Positions 35,347 to 45,392 are shown, counted from the stretch's first letter. The stretch: 64,000 nt of DNA from CAYRFE01 sp964423645 [NCBI: uncultured bacterium] (GCA_964423645.1 CAYRFE010000015.1:1-64000); one strand, 5' to 3'. Notes: generated from the sequence alone by a model not told the origin. Made by a program: numbers and translations.

Positions 35347-36684
35347 CTATTGATTTTTCGAACGATACATCGCGGCATCAGCACTTTTTAAAAGTGTTTC
35401 AACAGTCATTCCGTCTACGGGATAGACCGCAATACCGATACTTACGCCGACATAAAGCATTTTGCCTTTACACACAAATGGTTCTTCGATAAGATCGTGA
35501 AGTTTCTGAGCAACCTCCACTTCAAAGCCCGTATCAACGACATCGGTAATGACAATCACAAATTCATCCCCACCTATACGAGCGATAGTATCTGTTTTTC
35601 GAAACGCCGCCGAAAGACGGTCCGCAAGCGCTTTCAACACCTCGTCACCCATGGCATGGCCAAAGGAATCGTTAATGTTCTTAAATTTGTTAAGATCAAA
35701 GCTGATCACAATAATATTCTTTTTATTCCGTTGTGCATAATGCAATGCCATCGTCAATCGATCATATAAAAAAGCACGGTTCGGTAATCCGGTCAAATAA
35801 TCATGCGTAGCTCGCTCTCGTAATGAAAACTGCATTTTTGTCAACAGCCACATCACAATTCCTGCACATAATGCGAAAATGATGCCGAATATACGATACG
35901 TAAAAAAATATACGGGATATTGCTTCCAGCCATAGAGGGGGCTGACTGCCATTTCCCATTGACTTGTTGCACAAGAAATCCGCAAGATCAGCGAATCAGA
36001 AGAAAACAATGACGCATTTCCCCAAAAGACTTCTCCGGATCGAGTATCATCGGAGACACGACGAAATGCAAAGCGTAACTCTTTTTCGGCACTTATCCCC
36101 GATTCATCCAAAAGTGCGTCAAACATTATCACGACGCTGACTTGTCCCCAATAATGACCGTTTGAAATGATGGGAATTCGACTAATGACCCCGGTTCCGC
36201 CTTGAACAAGCTCAACCGGACCGGCAATTATAGTAACTCGGTCATGCATTGCTTTTAGAACCAAATCTTTTTGCGCAGGGATCAATGCAAGATCGACACC
36301 GATTGCTTTTTCATTTCCTTCTTCCGGATACGCAAACACAATGACCGTATTTTTTAAGATACTGATATTGCGTATCGCCGGATCACGCTGAGGTAACATC
36401 AAATGTGCATATCGCTGAAATTCAGTTGAAGTTATTGCCGGATGCAGGGCGATATACCCCATAAATCCCTGCCCGATATAAAGTCGAGAATTGAGGGCGC
36501 TTTCCAAACGAGCTCGGTACGCTCCCGCTTTTTCCATGATAGTAATTTTAAGGTCTTTTTCGACACGATATTCCGCATTTCGAATTATCGTAAAACCAAT
36601 GATCAAAAAAACAAGCGTCACAAAAATACCCGTACAGAAAGGAATATAAAATTGATATTGTCTTTTTGATATCACGCTATACAC
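35347..36684 (-). CDS. Membrane diguanylate cyclase (CHASE-like sensor + GGDEF)
   Basis: Predicted synthesis of cyclic di-GMP. A transmembrane helix (about 13-34) precedes a periplasmic sensor of about 210 residues with a CHASE-like pattern (GFMGYIALHPAITSTEFQRYA). A second helix lies near 265-285, followed by the GGDEF domain (RERATHDYLTGLPNRAFLYDRL). The active site is RIGGDEF, with G371 as first residue, and an RKTD inhibitory site stands five residues before it. The protein stops at YRSKNQ, so the usual GRN tail is missing, though the catalytic core is complete. The start is GTG at 36684 after GAGGTGT. Confidence 0.88.
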   Translation of the reverse strand: MYSVISKRQYQFYIPFCTGIFVTLVFLIIGFTIIRNAEYRVEKDLKITIMEKAGAYRARLESALNSRLYIGQGFMGYIALHPAITSTEFQRYAHLMLPQRDPAIRNISILKNTVIVFAYPEEGNEKAIGVDLALIPAQKDLVLKAMHDRVTIIAGPVELVQGGTGVISRIPIISNGHYWGQVSVVIMFDALLDESGISAEKELRFAFRRVSDDTRSGEVFWGNASLFSSDSLILRISCATSQWEMAVSPLYGWKQYPVYFFTYRIFGIIFALCAGIVMWLLTKMQFSLRERATHDYLTGLPNRAFLYDRLTMALHYAQRNKKNIIVISFDLNKFKNINDSFGHAMGDEVLKALADRLSAAFRKTDTIARIGGDEFVIVITDVVDTGFEVEVAQKLHDLIEEPFVCKGKMLYVGVSIGIAVYPVDGMTVETLLKSADAAMYRSKNQ

Positions 36685-36695
36685 ACCTCATACAC

Positions 36696-36723
36696 ATGAT
36701 ATCATAAATGTGTGCTTTTTCAA
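36696..36723 (-). promoter_or_regulatory. Promoter of the diguanylate cyclase gene
   Basis: Minus strand TTGAAA (36723-36718), 16 bp, TATCAT (36701-36696), just upstream of the GTG start. Confidence 0.55.
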
Positions 36724-36796
36724 GAAAATTGTCGTCATCTATCTGTCCACGCTGTCAAGACGATCACGACCCCATTCGGATATTGATCAAAGAAAA

Positions 36797-36815
36797 GCAG
36801 GGACACTGTCCCTGC
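36797..36815 (-). terminator. Terminator after trpB
   Basis: An 8-bp perfect stem GCAGGGAC/GTCCCTGC with a 3-nt loop, followed by TTTTC on the minus strand. It lies 11 bp past the trpB stop. Confidence 0.8.
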
Positions 36816-36826
36816 GAAATGATCAT

Positions 36827-37984
36827 TTAAAAGCGCCCCACATCCTTATCACCGCGACCGGATAAGTTTATAATTACCGTTTCTTTTTTACCGTGATGAA
36901 TTTTCATTGCCAGCGCAACGGCATGTGCCGATTCTATCGCAGGGATTATACCCTCAAGACGTGATAATAGACCAAATGCTTCAACCGCTTCATCGTCCAT
37001 TATCGGGTAATATCGTACACGCCCGCTATCTTTCAAATGAGCATGCTCAGGACCGACTCCCGGATAATCGAGTCCTGCAGAGATTGAATACGCATCGATC
37101 GGTTCTCCGTCATCGCCTACCAGACAGTATGAAAACGTTCCTTGGAATATATGCGGTTTCCCCACAGTCAATGTCGCTGCCGTACGCAATGACGCAATAT
37201 CGGTTCCTCCGCCTTCTGCGGCGTGAATACTGACCGTCGTATCATCAAGAAACCCGCTAAATAGACCGATAGCATTTGAACCTCCACCAATGCATGCGAC
37301 AACCGAATCAGGCAAACGATTCTCCGCTTCCAATATTTGTGCACGTGCCTCACGACCAATTACTGATTGAAAATAACGAACCATTGACGGATACGGATGT
37401 GGGCCAACCGCTGAGCCGAGTAAATAAAACGATTCAGGATGTTCGCAAAAATACAGCAATGCGGCATCGACCGCATCTTTTAAGGTCGCGGTGCCATTTT
37501 CCGTGAGATAGATCTTCGCTCCAAGTAATTTTATGCGCTCAACATTCATCGATTGACGCCGTGCATCTTCTGCGCCCATAAATATTGTACACTTCATACC
37601 CATAAGCGCTGCGACGGTCGCAGTTGCGACACCATGTTGCCCGGCACCGGTTTCTGCAATGATCTCGCGAGCATTCATGCGTTTTGCAAGTAATATTTGA
37701 CCAAGAGTATTATTGATCTTATGCGATCCGGTATGATTAAGATCTTCGCGCTTCAGATAGATAGTGCTGCCGATATATGCAGATAGTCGGTCGGCGCGAT
37801 ATAACGGAGAAGGTCTTCCGGTGTAATTTTTGTGATAATATTCAAGTTCTGCGGTGAACACAGGATCATCTTGTGCGATCTCAAAGGCATCCCCGAGTCG
37901 TTCCAAATTTTTTTCCAATACCGGTGGAACAAATGCACCGCCATAAAGCCCGAAATATCCTTTTTGAATCGTATGTGTAGTCAT
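36827..37984 (-). CDS. trpB: Tryptophan synthase beta chain
   Basis: PLP enzyme that condenses indole with L-serine. The PLP lysine is in REDLNHTGSHKINN, the catalytic loop in GAGQHGVATATV, and the phosphate-binding loop in IGGGSNAIGLFSGF. It is 385 residues, the TrpB1 type. It stands alone with its own promoter and terminator; no trpA or other trp gene is within the window. Indole would have to come from a TrpA encoded elsewhere, or the enzyme may salvage indole. Confidence 0.95.
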   Translation of the reverse strand: MTTHTIQKGYFGLYGGAFVPPVLEKNLERLGDAFEIAQDDPVFTAELEYYHKNYTGRPSPLYRADRLSAYIGSTIYLKREDLNHTGSHKINNTLGQILLAKRMNAREIIAETGAGQHGVATATVAALMGMKCTIFMGAEDARRQSMNVERIKLLGAKIYLTENGTATLKDAVDAALLYFCEHPESFYLLGSAVGPHPYPSMVRYFQSVIGREARAQILEAENRLPDSVVACIGGGSNAIGLFSGFLDDTTVSIHAAEGGGTDIASLRTAATLTVGKPHIFQGTFSYCLVGDDGEPIDAYSISAGLDYPGVGPEHAHLKDSGRVRYYPIMDDEAVEAFGLLSRLEGIIPAIESAHAVALAMKIHHGKKETVIINLSGRGDKDVGRF

Positions 37985-38147
37985 ACTTCCTCCTATAAAC
38001 CTATTTTTTTAATAAAACACCGATTATAACAATGTGGAGAAATAAATATTAGGGCTCGATGGCCCAAGAATACCAAGAAGAAACAGATACTGATACAATA
38101 AAACTACTCACGCTATACTGTAAAGTCACACACCTTTTCATACGACA

Positions 38148-38175
38148 AAGATAGCACTTTTTCATTTCGTGTCAA
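38148..38175 (-). promoter_or_regulatory. Promoter upstream of trpB with long leader
   Basis: Minus strand TTGACA (38175-38170), 16 bp ending in TGC, TATCTT (38153-38148). It implies a leader of about 155 nt that holds a small GGGC...GCCC hairpin. No Trp-codon-rich leader peptide was found. Confidence 0.6.
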
Positions 38176-38251
38176 GAACAATATTCGCTGTATCGGGTTA
38201 TGAATCGAAGAATGTCATGATTATTGTAAGAATTTTTGCTCAGGACAAGCG

Positions 38252-38322
38252 CCCCTCCCTTTTTTGGGGAGGGGTTTGGGGTGGTCACAAATTCAAAAAA
38301 TGGTAGTTTCGCAAAAGCTTTA
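38252..38322. repeat. Partial MITE-related repeat
   Basis: The right end (ATGGTAGTTTCGCAAAAGCT) is the reverse of the left end of the element at 30413. The left part is a CCCCTCCC/GGGAGGGG hairpin. The other terminus is missing, so it is a decayed or truncated copy. It sits at the 3' end of tlpA and may add to termination. Confidence 0.6.
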
Positions 38323-38327
38323 TACTA

Positions 38328-38828
38328 TTATTCCGCAAGCAATTTCTTAATTTCTTGATCAAACACAGATTTTTCATGAAAGCCTACCCATTTTTTCACT
38401 ATTTTACCCTTTTTATTGACCAAAAATGTAGTGGGAATCCCCTGAATACCACCGAACGCAGTCGGAGTCACATTCGTTGTGTCATGCAAAATTGTGTAAT
38501 TCATCTTGTTCGCAGGTACAAAGGTATCAAGATCGGCTTTGTTTTGATCCACTGATATCCCGATAATCTCAAGCCCTTGGTCTTTATACGCAGCTTGTAA
38601 TTCGATAAAACCGGGGATTTCTTCTCGACACGGAGGACACCATGTCGCCCAAAAGTCAATAAGTAACACTTTTCCCGAAAATGATGACGACGCGACCAAA
38701 GTCCCGCTCAAATCCGGTAATTCAAACGCAGGCATATCTTCACCGGATGCAGTAGTTGTTTTTTTTCCGCTACAGGACAACAAAATAATCATCATCGGCA
38801 CTACGATACATACCAGCCACTTTTTCAT
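38328..38828 (-). CDS. TlpA-like thioredoxin lipoprotein
   Basis: Extracytoplasmic thiol-disulfide oxidoreductase. A lipoprotein signal ends at IILLSCSGKK (lipobox LLSC). The thioredoxin-like domain has the active site DFWATWCPPCREE and the cis-Pro in GIPTTFLV. ATG at 38828 follows GGAGGAG, giving 166 residues; a seven-codon extension exists but lacks a signal. It ends the pbp1A-to-tlpA operon. Likely periplasmic reductant, for example for cytochrome c or cell-envelope thiols. Confidence 0.88.
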   Translation of the reverse strand: MKKWLVCIVVPMMIILLSCSGKKTTTASGEDMPAFELPDLSGTLVASSSFSGKVLLIDFWATWCPPCREEIPGFIELQAAYKDQGLEIIGISVDQNKADLDTFVPANKMNYTILHDTTNVTPTAFGGIQGIPTTFLVNKKGKIVKKWVGFHEKSVFDQEIKKLLAE

Positions 38829-40117
38829 TGTATCTCCTCCTTCGTGCATTGCATCATATACACACCGTTATGTTGACACCACTCATGCTTATTTTCATTC
38901 CATGTTTCAGCTTCGCAGTATGCATATAACAATATCCCACTCCCCGACAATACTTTATCATCCCCTATTGAAAGATGTTGGATAATCAGCACGTGATCAG
39001 GCAATTCCTCTCGCAAAGCCATTACCGTATCATAATCCTCGGGAGAAGTGACGGTTACATGTAACTTCATAAAGAGCTTTCTGCCCTTGACTTGTTCAAT
39101 AAGATAAAAATATTCTGCATAACGAACATAGAGTGCGTTCAAGGCCTTCACGCATGTAACAATATCAGTATATTCATGCAACAATGATACGTGTAGATAT
39201 GCATTAAATATCGACGGGTAGATCGGCAACAACGATTCATCAAATAATGCCGCAGGCTTTATTGCATACGTAATACCGTAAAAATCAGATTCCCATGGTA
39301 CAAATCCCTTTTCGCCTGAAATTATCTTTTGAGGATTTGTTATATCCGTTTTCAAATAACATGACGCGCACAATGGCAATGCATCGGATGACTCATGCAC
39401 AATAAGCTCAACACCGACAGTATTGGAATGAAGAGTCTCGAGGTTGCAGTCAATTTGATCGACATGAAACGGTTCCATTTCATGGGGTTTGAAAAGTGAT
39501 GCGGCAATTAATTTCTTTACTGACTCCGTCAACATGAAATGTTGATAAATATACCGGTTAAATACCGGTGAGAGCATGGTTCCGATTGATTGCGGAGGAT
39601 ATTTTGCATACAATAATAATACTTCCTGCAGCGGGAACGATAACGCATGCGGAGGCGTATAATCAACCGTATATTTTTTACATAAATCACGCAGTACCGA
39701 CAACACTGTCGATCTGCTGATATCTGAAAGTCCGTGTTGTTCCGACAAATATACAAGAATCGTGCTGAATTCATCAAAAAATCGTCGCGCAATGGATGAT
39801 GGCAATTCTATGTGCAATTCACGCAAAATCGTCTGCCATACAGTATCATCAAATACAACCCCTTCGATTGTAACCATACCCTTTGAACCTGACCCATACA
39901 ATTGCGTCACCAGTTGCTCGATGTCCGTCTCCTCTATAAGAGTATGTTCAGGTGAATTATGGAGATAGAACGATATAACGGAGATAATATGTTCCAATTC
40001 CTCCTGAGAAAAATCACGTCCCTGTGACATTGATGTTATTTTACGCGAAAGGATCTTCGCACTCAGTTCTTTTATATCACCGGTTTTATCTTTATAGAAC
40101 AAATTACCGATAAACAT
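38825..40117 (-). CDS. Protein of unknown function downstream of nrdR
   Basis: I do not recognise this 430-residue soluble protein. No signal peptide, transmembrane helix or known catalytic motif is obvious. The N-terminal 150 residues are helical, and the C-terminal half contains strands and a lone C-x2-C (LCASCYLK, about residue 250). Its start is 1 bp after the nrdR stop and its stop overlaps the tlpA start, so it belongs to the operon. A PFHVDQIDCNLETL segment is vaguely like the HIHD-type region of anaerobic ribonucleotide reductases, but no glycyl-radical motif exists. That comparison is weak. Confidence 0.55.
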   Translation of the reverse strand: MFIGNLFYKDKTGDIKELSAKILSRKITSMSQGRDFSQEELEHIISVISFYLHNSPEHTLIEETDIEQLVTQLYGSGSKGMVTIEGVVFDDTVWQTILRELHIELPSSIARRFFDEFSTILVYLSEQHGLSDISRSTVLSVLRDLCKKYTVDYTPPHALSFPLQEVLLLYAKYPPQSIGTMLSPVFNRYIYQHFMLTESVKKLIAASLFKPHEMEPFHVDQIDCNLETLHSNTVGVELIVHESSDALPLCASCYLKTDITNPQKIISGEKGFVPWESDFYGITYAIKPAALFDESLLPIYPSIFNAYLHVSLLHEYTDIVTCVKALNALYVRYAEYFYLIEQVKGRKLFMKLHVTVTSPEDYDTVMALREELPDHVLIIQHLSIGDDKVLSGSGILLYAYCEAETWNENKHEWCQHNGVYMMQCTKEEIQ

Positions 40118-40118
40118 A

Positions 40119-40577
40119 CTATTTCTTCTGCTCGATAAAATGTTTCAATTCGGTTAAAAAATCATTCGGATCTTTAAATTGACGATATACCGATGCAAAT
40201 CGCACATAAGCGACCGCGTCAGCATTACGTAATAAGTTAATGACCAACTCACCGATGTATGTAGAATCAATCTCTGCTTTTTCAGCTGCGAATAATTCTC
40301 GCTCGACACTGTCAATAAGAGCTTCAATCGTCTCAAGCGCGACAGGGCGTTTTTCGAATGCCTTTTTTATACCGCGCTCAAGCTTGGAGCGATCATAATC
40401 TTCACGCCGTCCGTCTTTTTTTACGATCACCGGCAGTGCCTCGACAATGGTCTCGTAAGTCGTAAATCGCTTACTGCATTGCAAGCATTCACGTCGTCTT
40501 CGAATCGCATTTTCGTTATTTGCGGCACGTGAGTTGATCACTTTACTGTCGAAATACCCGCAATGTGGACACTTCAT
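40119..40577 (-). CDS. nrdR: Transcriptional repressor NrdR
   Basis: Zinc-ribbon plus ATP-cone regulator of ribonucleotide reductase genes. The zinc ribbon is [15 protein letters not shown]...[12 protein letters not shown] (residues 3-42). The ATP cone begins [17 protein letters not shown]. It is 152 residues, standard. It overlaps the deaminase gene (ATGA). It senses the dATP/ATP state; no nrd structural gene is in the window. Confidence 0.96.
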   Translation of the reverse strand: MKCPHCGYFDSKVINSRAANNENAIRRRRECLQCSKRFTTYETIVEALPVIVKKDGRREDYDRSKLERGIKKAFEKRPVALETIEALIDSVERELFAAEKAEIDSTYIGELVINLLRNADAVAYVRFASVYRQFKDPNDFLTELKHFIEQKK

Positions 40578-41020
40578 GGCGTATACTTCACCACTTCAAT
40601 AGCGGCTTCAGCCAACAATTCTTTCGATAACTCGTCGGGGTATGCTTCGAGATATTTAATTGTCTTTATCCCTGCATTGATAATCAGTTTTGCACACACA
40701 ATACAGGGGTGATGGGTGACGTACACCGTTGAACCTTCTAAGCTTATGCCGAACCGAGCGGCTTGAATTAATGCATTCTGCTCGGCATGTACACCTCTGC
40801 AAATTTCCTGCCGCTCCCCTGAGGGGATTTTTAATTGATCGCGAAGACATCCCGTCTCTGCACAATGACGCAATCCCGAAGGAACACCATTATACCCGGT
40901 CGTTAAAATACGTTTATCTTTTACGATCACCGCACCCACCTGTCGTCGCAGGCAGGTGCTTCGTGTCGCCACCATTTTAGTTATTTCAAAAAAATATTCA
41001 TCCCAACTCGGACGTTGCAT
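40574..41020 (-). CDS. dCMP/cytidine deaminase
   Basis: Zinc-dependent deaminase of the dCMP deaminase (ComEB) type. It likely converts dCMP to dUMP for thymidylate synthesis. The catalytic H-A-E is in [10 protein letters not shown], with the zinc cysteines in [16 protein letters not shown] at 41020 ([10 protein letters not shown]) is the family start; a 16-codon extension reaches into glyA and is discarded. Pairing with glyA and nrdR fits a nucleotide and one-carbon operon. Confidence 0.9.
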   Translation of the reverse strand: MQRPSWDEYFFEITKMVATRSTCLRRQVGAVIVKDKRILTTGYNGVPSGLRHCAETGCLRDQLKIPSGERQEICRGVHAEQNALIQAARFGISLEGSTVYVTHHPCIVCAKLIINAGIKTIKYLEAYPDELSKELLAEAAIEVVKYTP

Positions 41021-41025
41021 AATAA

Positions 41026-42330
41026 TTATTTCCCCAACCGATGTTGATAGAGAGGAAATGAATCGCACAATGCTCGCACATCTTTCTTCGCCTGTTCAAA
41101 TACAGCCTCTTCGTCATTCGAACGCAAAACACGATCAATTATCGCAGCAATTGTATTCATTTCTTTTTCTTTCATGCCGCGGGTTGTGAGTGCAGGTGTT
41201 CCTAAACGTATACCACTGGTCACAAAAGGACTTTTACTGTCAAACGGAATTGTATTCTTGTTTACAGTGATTTCAGCTTTACCCAATAAACTTTGTGCTT
41301 TTTTGCCGCTGATATCAAGTGATGTCAGCACATCGACAAGCATCAGGTGATTATCCGTACCACCTGATACCAACCGATACCCGAGTGCTTGTAATGCGTG
41401 AGCAAGTGCTGATGCATTGGCAACGACTTGCTTTTGATATTCTTTAAATGACGGTTCGAGAGCTTCTTTGAATGCGACGGCTTTTGCGGCAATCACATGC
41501 ATGAGCGGACCGCCCTGAACGCCGGGGAAAACCAACATATCTATTTCTTTAGCATATTCCTTTTTACATAATACCATACCCCCGCGAGGACCACGAAGAG
41601 TTTTATGTGTAGTCGTCGTCACAAAATCAGCAAACGGAACCGGATTTGGATGAAGTCCTGCGGCAACAAGCCCTGCAATGTGTGCCATATCAACCATGAG
41701 TTTTGCTCCTACCGCATCGGCAACTTCACGAAATTTTTTAAAATCCAAGGTACGAGGATATGCACTTGCACCCGCGATGATAAGTTTCGGTTTGGTCTCA
41801 AGTGCAATCTTTTTCATTTCATCATAATCGATGTGTTCCGTATCCTTATTGACCCCGTAAGGAACAATATTATAAAATAATCCGGAAAAATTCACCGGGC
41901 TCCCGTGTGTAAGATGTCCGCCGTGAGAAAGATTCATACCCATTACGGTATCGCCCGGTTTCACCGTAGCAAAATAAACGGCCATGTTCGCCTGAGCACC
42001 CGAATGAGGCTGCACATTTGCATGTTCAGCACCAAATATCTTCATTGCACGCTCGATCGCTAATTTCTCTGCTTTATCAACAACCTCGCAACCGCCGTAA
42101 TAACGACCATTCACTGAGTAATCGGTCTCAAGCGGGGCTTCCTTTTTCCGTGAATACGGATATCCTTCTGCGTATTTATTGGTCATAACAGAACCCATAG
42201 CCTCCATAACCGCATCAGTAACAAAATTTTCAGATGCAATCAACTCAAGGCCATACGACTGTCGTTCCGTCTCCTCATGTATGAGCGAAAAAATTTCCGG
42301 ATCCGTATTTTTCAGATTACGCTGTACCAT
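41026..42330 (-). CDS. glyA: Serine hydroxymethyltransferase
   Basis: PLP enzyme that interconverts serine and glycine with transfer of C1 to tetrahydrofolate. The PLP lysine is in [15 protein letters not shown]. The N-terminal [12 protein letters not shown] and the central [14 protein letters not shown] are family signatures. It is 434 residues. Its product, methylene-THF, feeds thymidylate and pantothenate synthesis (panB is encoded at 50587). Confidence 0.97.
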   Translation of the reverse strand: MVQRNLKNTDPEIFSLIHEETERQSYGLELIASENFVTDAVMEAMGSVMTNKYAEGYPYSRKKEAPLETDYSVNGRYYGGCEVVDKAEKLAIERAMKIFGAEHANVQPHSGAQANMAVYFATVKPGDTVMGMNLSHGGHLTHGSPVNFSGLFYNIVPYGVNKDTEHIDYDEMKKIALETKPKLIIAGASAYPRTLDFKKFREVADAVGAKLMVDMAHIAGLVAAGLHPNPVPFADFVTTTTHKTLRGPRGGMVLCKKEYAKEIDMLVFPGVQGGPLMHVIAAKAVAFKEALEPSFKEYQKQVVANASALAHALQALGYRLVSGGTDNHLMLVDVLTSLDISGKKAQSLLGKAEITVNKNTIPFDSKSPFVTSGIRLGTPALTTRGMKEKEMNTIAAIIDRVLRSNDEEAVFEQAKKDVRALCDSFPLYQHRLGK

Positions 42331-42340
42331 AACCGCCTCC

Positions 42341-42793
42341 TTATTTTTTAAGAAATTTATTTTCTATATCGGTAATTTTCTGTATACGCCGCGTATGTCT
42401 CACTTCTTCAAATTGAGTGGTGAAAAAATTTGTCAACAGCTCCCCCAGAGTATTTCTTTCCGTATAGTCTGCGCCAAGCACTAAGACATTGGCATTATTA
42501 TGCAACCTCGACAACCGAGCTAACTCCGGTGACATGCATAATGCGGCACGAACATGGGGTACTTTATTAGCAGCGATCGACATACCGATACCTGATCCGC
42601 AAATTAATATTCCGTAATCATTTAATTCTTTTGAAACGGATTCTGCGACTCTAAATGCAAAATCAGGGTAGTCAACTGATTCGGTCGAAAATGCGCCAAA
42701 ATCCTCGACATCATATGAACGTTCTTCCAGAATAGATTTTATTATGCTCTTGAGCTCTATTCCGCGATGATCCGATCCTATTGCAATTTTCAT
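42341..42793 (-). CDS. rpiB: Ribose 5-phosphate isomerase B
   Basis: Isomerises ribulose 5-phosphate and ribose 5-phosphate. The N-terminal [13 protein letters not shown] and [21 protein letters not shown] are family motifs, including the catalytic Cys. It is 150 residues. It sits between pbp1A and glyA, the same rpiB-glyA neighbourhood seen in many bacteria. Confidence 0.95.
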   Translation of the reverse strand: MKIAIGSDHRGIELKSIIKSILEERSYDVEDFGAFSTESVDYPDFAFRVAESVSKELNDYGILICGSGIGMSIAANKVPHVRAALCMSPELARLSRLHNNANVLVLGADYTERNTLGELLTNFFTTQFEEVRHTRRIQKITDIENKFLKK

Positions 42794-42806
42794 ATTTCAC
42801 CCTTCA

Positions 42807-45086
42807 TCAAAGTTCGCTGATATCACCGAAATCGCCACCCTCACTATACTCGGTCGGTTGTGTTCCGGGAAAGAACCACATTGTAACTCCTTTATCTCCG
42901 GATTTCGCAAGACGTCCATCAATTCGATTCACAAAAGCGCTCACCACGCCTTCCGGAACCGGCCATGCATCTTTTTCTTTTCCACGCATCATTTCATTCA
43001 ATATTTTACTGAAACCCTTACCATGAGCTAATCCGCCATACTCAGGAGCACCCAGTAATTGTTTGTAATCAAATCCGATCCATGATGTTAATAATAAATT
43101 GGGGGTATATGCCACCAACCACAAATCGGTAGGACCGTCAGTTGTACCGGTTTTGCCGGAGATAACACCGTGATTCAGATTAAACGCGCCATGAAAGAAC
43201 GCAGCCGTTCCGATTTCATAAATACCGCGGTTCATATTATTCATAATAAACGCAAGCTGTGGTGATATCACTTGAGTCGGTTGCGGGGTATTTTCTTTAA
43301 TAACATTTCCTGCTGTATCAGTTATTTTTCGAATGTATATCGGTGTAACTTTTTGCCCGCCGCTTGCAAAGGTACAATAGGCGCGAGCTAGTTCAAGAGG
43401 AGATATTTCTGCGACACCGACCGAAAGGGATGGCACTGCAGGCATATCACTTTCAACACCGATACGACGCATAAATTCAACCGCAGTAGTTTCGCCGATC
43501 TCTTTCATGAGTTTCGCAGAAACAACATTTATTGACATAGCAAGTGCGGAATATAACGTCAAAGGCCCTGTGAACTTATCATCATAATTTCTCGGACGCC
43601 AATCAGCTTGTGAACCGCCGGGAGTTTCCCACACAAAAGGAGAATCTAAGAATACCGATGCCATAGTATACTGACGACTTTCTATCGCAGCTGCATAATA
43701 TAATGGCTTTATGGTGGACCCGATCGAAAGCTTTGATTGAGTCACTCGATTAAATTGACTTTCTTTGAAATCCGCTCCGCCGATTTGTGCGACGATGTAT
43801 CCGGTCTTTGGTTCCATTCCGACAAATGCAACCTGTGTATAGGGTTCTCTTTCCCATAACACTTCCATGATATTTTTATCAAAATCAGCCCATCGATATT
43901 TTACGACAATTGGCTCACCGGCTTTGAAATAGGTGAGGGGATTCACATCCCATCCCCAGTCTTTTTGCGCAACGCTCATATAAGCCCGCATTCCGGCACC
44001 CATATCAATATACACACGTTTCTCTTTATCATTGACCTCAATTACTTTTCCTTCAAGTATCATATTTGTCTTAAGTGAATATCGAGGATTCCCGAGATTT
44101 TGAAGTTTCAACGGACGATACATGTATTTATTTCGCTCGGAAATCTCTTTCAGGTTTACTTGAACCGCTTCATTCGCCAATTCTTGGAGTTTCTTATCAA
44201 GCGTCGTATAGACATTTAGTCCGCCTGTAAAAATGACATCCGAACCGAATTCAGCGACAAGCTGGCGTCGCACTTCTTCAAAAAAGTATGGTGCAAGTTC
44301 ACTGTACTGAGAACGTTTCGGTTGTACCGTTATCGGTTCTGCCGAATACACTTTATAATCCTCATATGAGATGATATTATTCTCTGCCATTGCATAAAGC
44401 ACAAGATTACGACGACTTAATGTCTCTTCAGGATTTGCATACGGAGAATAATACGTTCCGCTTCGAGCCATACCTGCAAGCATCGCTGCCTCACTCACCG
44501 TGAGATCTTTAACATTTTTATTGAAATACATATCTGCGGCGGCACCCATTCCGTACGCACCGCTTCCCAAATAAATCTGATTAAGATACATCCGTAAGAT
44601 ATCATTCTTACTGAAAACAAATTCAATCTTATAGGCAAGAATGATCTCTTTTATTTTACGAGTCATCGTACGTTCGTGCGTAAGGTACATATTACGCGCC
44701 AATTGTTGCGTGATCGTGCTTCCGCCTTGAGTAAGCTTTCCTTTAAAAATATTTTTCATTATTGCGCGAACGATACCAAATACATCAATAGCGGAGTGAC
44801 GATAAAAGTTCGCGTCTTCAATACTTAATACCGCCGCTTTCAACATTTCAGGGACTTCTTCGTTAGTAAGCACCACTCTGCGCTCTTTTGCGAATTCGTA
44901 CACGAGCTGATCATCTTTATCATACACTTTAGTACCTAAATAAGGCTGATACGCCGATATTGCAACTGATGACGGTAACGATGCAGAAACGATGAGTACC
45001 ACAATAGTAACCAAAAGAAACGGTGCAACAAATGTTATCATAAATAGTTTAAGCACAAGGGAACGGGGAGCATAATATTGTCTCAC
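42807..45086 (-). CDS. mrcA: Bifunctional penicillin-binding protein 1A
   Basis: Class A PBP with a glycosyltransferase and a transpeptidase domain, anchored by an N-terminal helix. GT51 motifs are EDANFYRHSAIDVFG and GGSTITQQLARNMYL. Transpeptidase motifs are SIGSTIKPLYY (S-x-x-K), SIN in AMSINVVSAK, and KTGTTDGPTD. It is 759 residues. The start is GTG after GGAGGG. It is the first gene of a seven-gene operon ending with tlpA. Confidence 0.95.
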   Translation of the reverse strand: MRQYYAPRSLVLKLFMITFVAPFLLVTIVVLIVSASLPSSVAISAYQPYLGTKVYDKDDQLVYEFAKERRVVLTNEEVPEMLKAAVLSIEDANFYRHSAIDVFGIVRAIMKNIFKGKLTQGGSTITQQLARNMYLTHERTMTRKIKEIILAYKIEFVFSKNDILRMYLNQIYLGSGAYGMGAAADMYFNKNVKDLTVSEAAMLAGMARSGTYYSPYANPEETLSRRNLVLYAMAENNIISYEDYKVYSAEPITVQPKRSQYSELAPYFFEEVRRQLVAEFGSDVIFTGGLNVYTTLDKKLQELANEAVQVNLKEISERNKYMYRPLKLQNLGNPRYSLKTNMILEGKVIEVNDKEKRVYIDMGAGMRAYMSVAQKDWGWDVNPLTYFKAGEPIVVKYRWADFDKNIMEVLWEREPYTQVAFVGMEPKTGYIVAQIGGADFKESQFNRVTQSKLSIGSTIKPLYYAAAIESRQYTMASVFLDSPFVWETPGGSQADWRPRNYDDKFTGPLTLYSALAMSINVVSAKLMKEIGETTAVEFMRRIGVESDMPAVPSLSVGVAEISPLELARAYCTFASGGQKVTPIYIRKITDTAGNVIKENTPQPTQVISPQLAFIMNNMNRGIYEIGTAAFFHGAFNLNHGVISGKTGTTDGPTDLWLVAYTPNLLLTSWIGFDYKQLLGAPEYGGLAHGKGFSKILNEMMRGKEKDAWPVPEGVVSAFVNRIDGRLAKSGDKGVTMWFFPGTQPTEYSEGGDFGDISEL

Positions 45087-45123
45087 AAAGAGCCCTCCTT
45101 AATTTACTGTTTCGTGCTCAGAC

Positions 45124-45151
45124 ATTATAGAAGAGCATCGCCGTGTGTCAA
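45124..45151 (-). promoter_or_regulatory. Strong promoter of the pbp1A-tlpA operon
   Basis: Minus strand TTGACA (45151-45146), 16 bp, TATAAT (45129-45124). Both hexamers match consensus. Leader about 30 nt. Confidence 0.85.
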
Positions 45152-45261
45152 TACGGAAAGTAATAATTCCGTGATGATTTTATTGTTTTTCAAATTTAAA
45201 GCTCTTCCCGTGAAACTCTCCATTTTCACCATTGTTACACGTAAATCCAGTAATTCTCAAT

Positions 45262-45293
45262 GAACTACCCCGCCGCAAGCTACGGGATATCTC
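45262..45293. repeat. Short palindromic repeat, copy 1
   Basis: GAACTACCCCGCCGCAAGCT followed by ACGGGATAT. A copy occurs at 57802-57830 (ACCCCG...CGGGGT hairpin). Non-coding. Confidence 0.6.
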
Positions 45294-45306
45294 CCTATAT
45301 TGGTTT

Positions 45307-45392
45307 ACCCTCCCCAAAACCCTCTCGTTAAAATCGAAAGGGGCTTGAGGAGAGCACAAATTAACATTATTGTGGTTTTGCAAATGTCTCTC
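45307..45392. repeat. Diverged MITE-related repeat
   Basis: The right end GGTTTTGCAAATGTCTCTC resembles the inverted terminus GAGASCTTTGC of the 30413 element, and ACAAATTAAC matches its subterminal region. The left end is eroded. It lies between the pbp1A promoter and the outer-membrane gene terminator. Confidence 0.5.

Noticed and set aside
35190-35384. 64-residue open frame upstream of the CYTH gene
   Set aside because: Contains the operon promoter and overlaps the GGDEF gene end.
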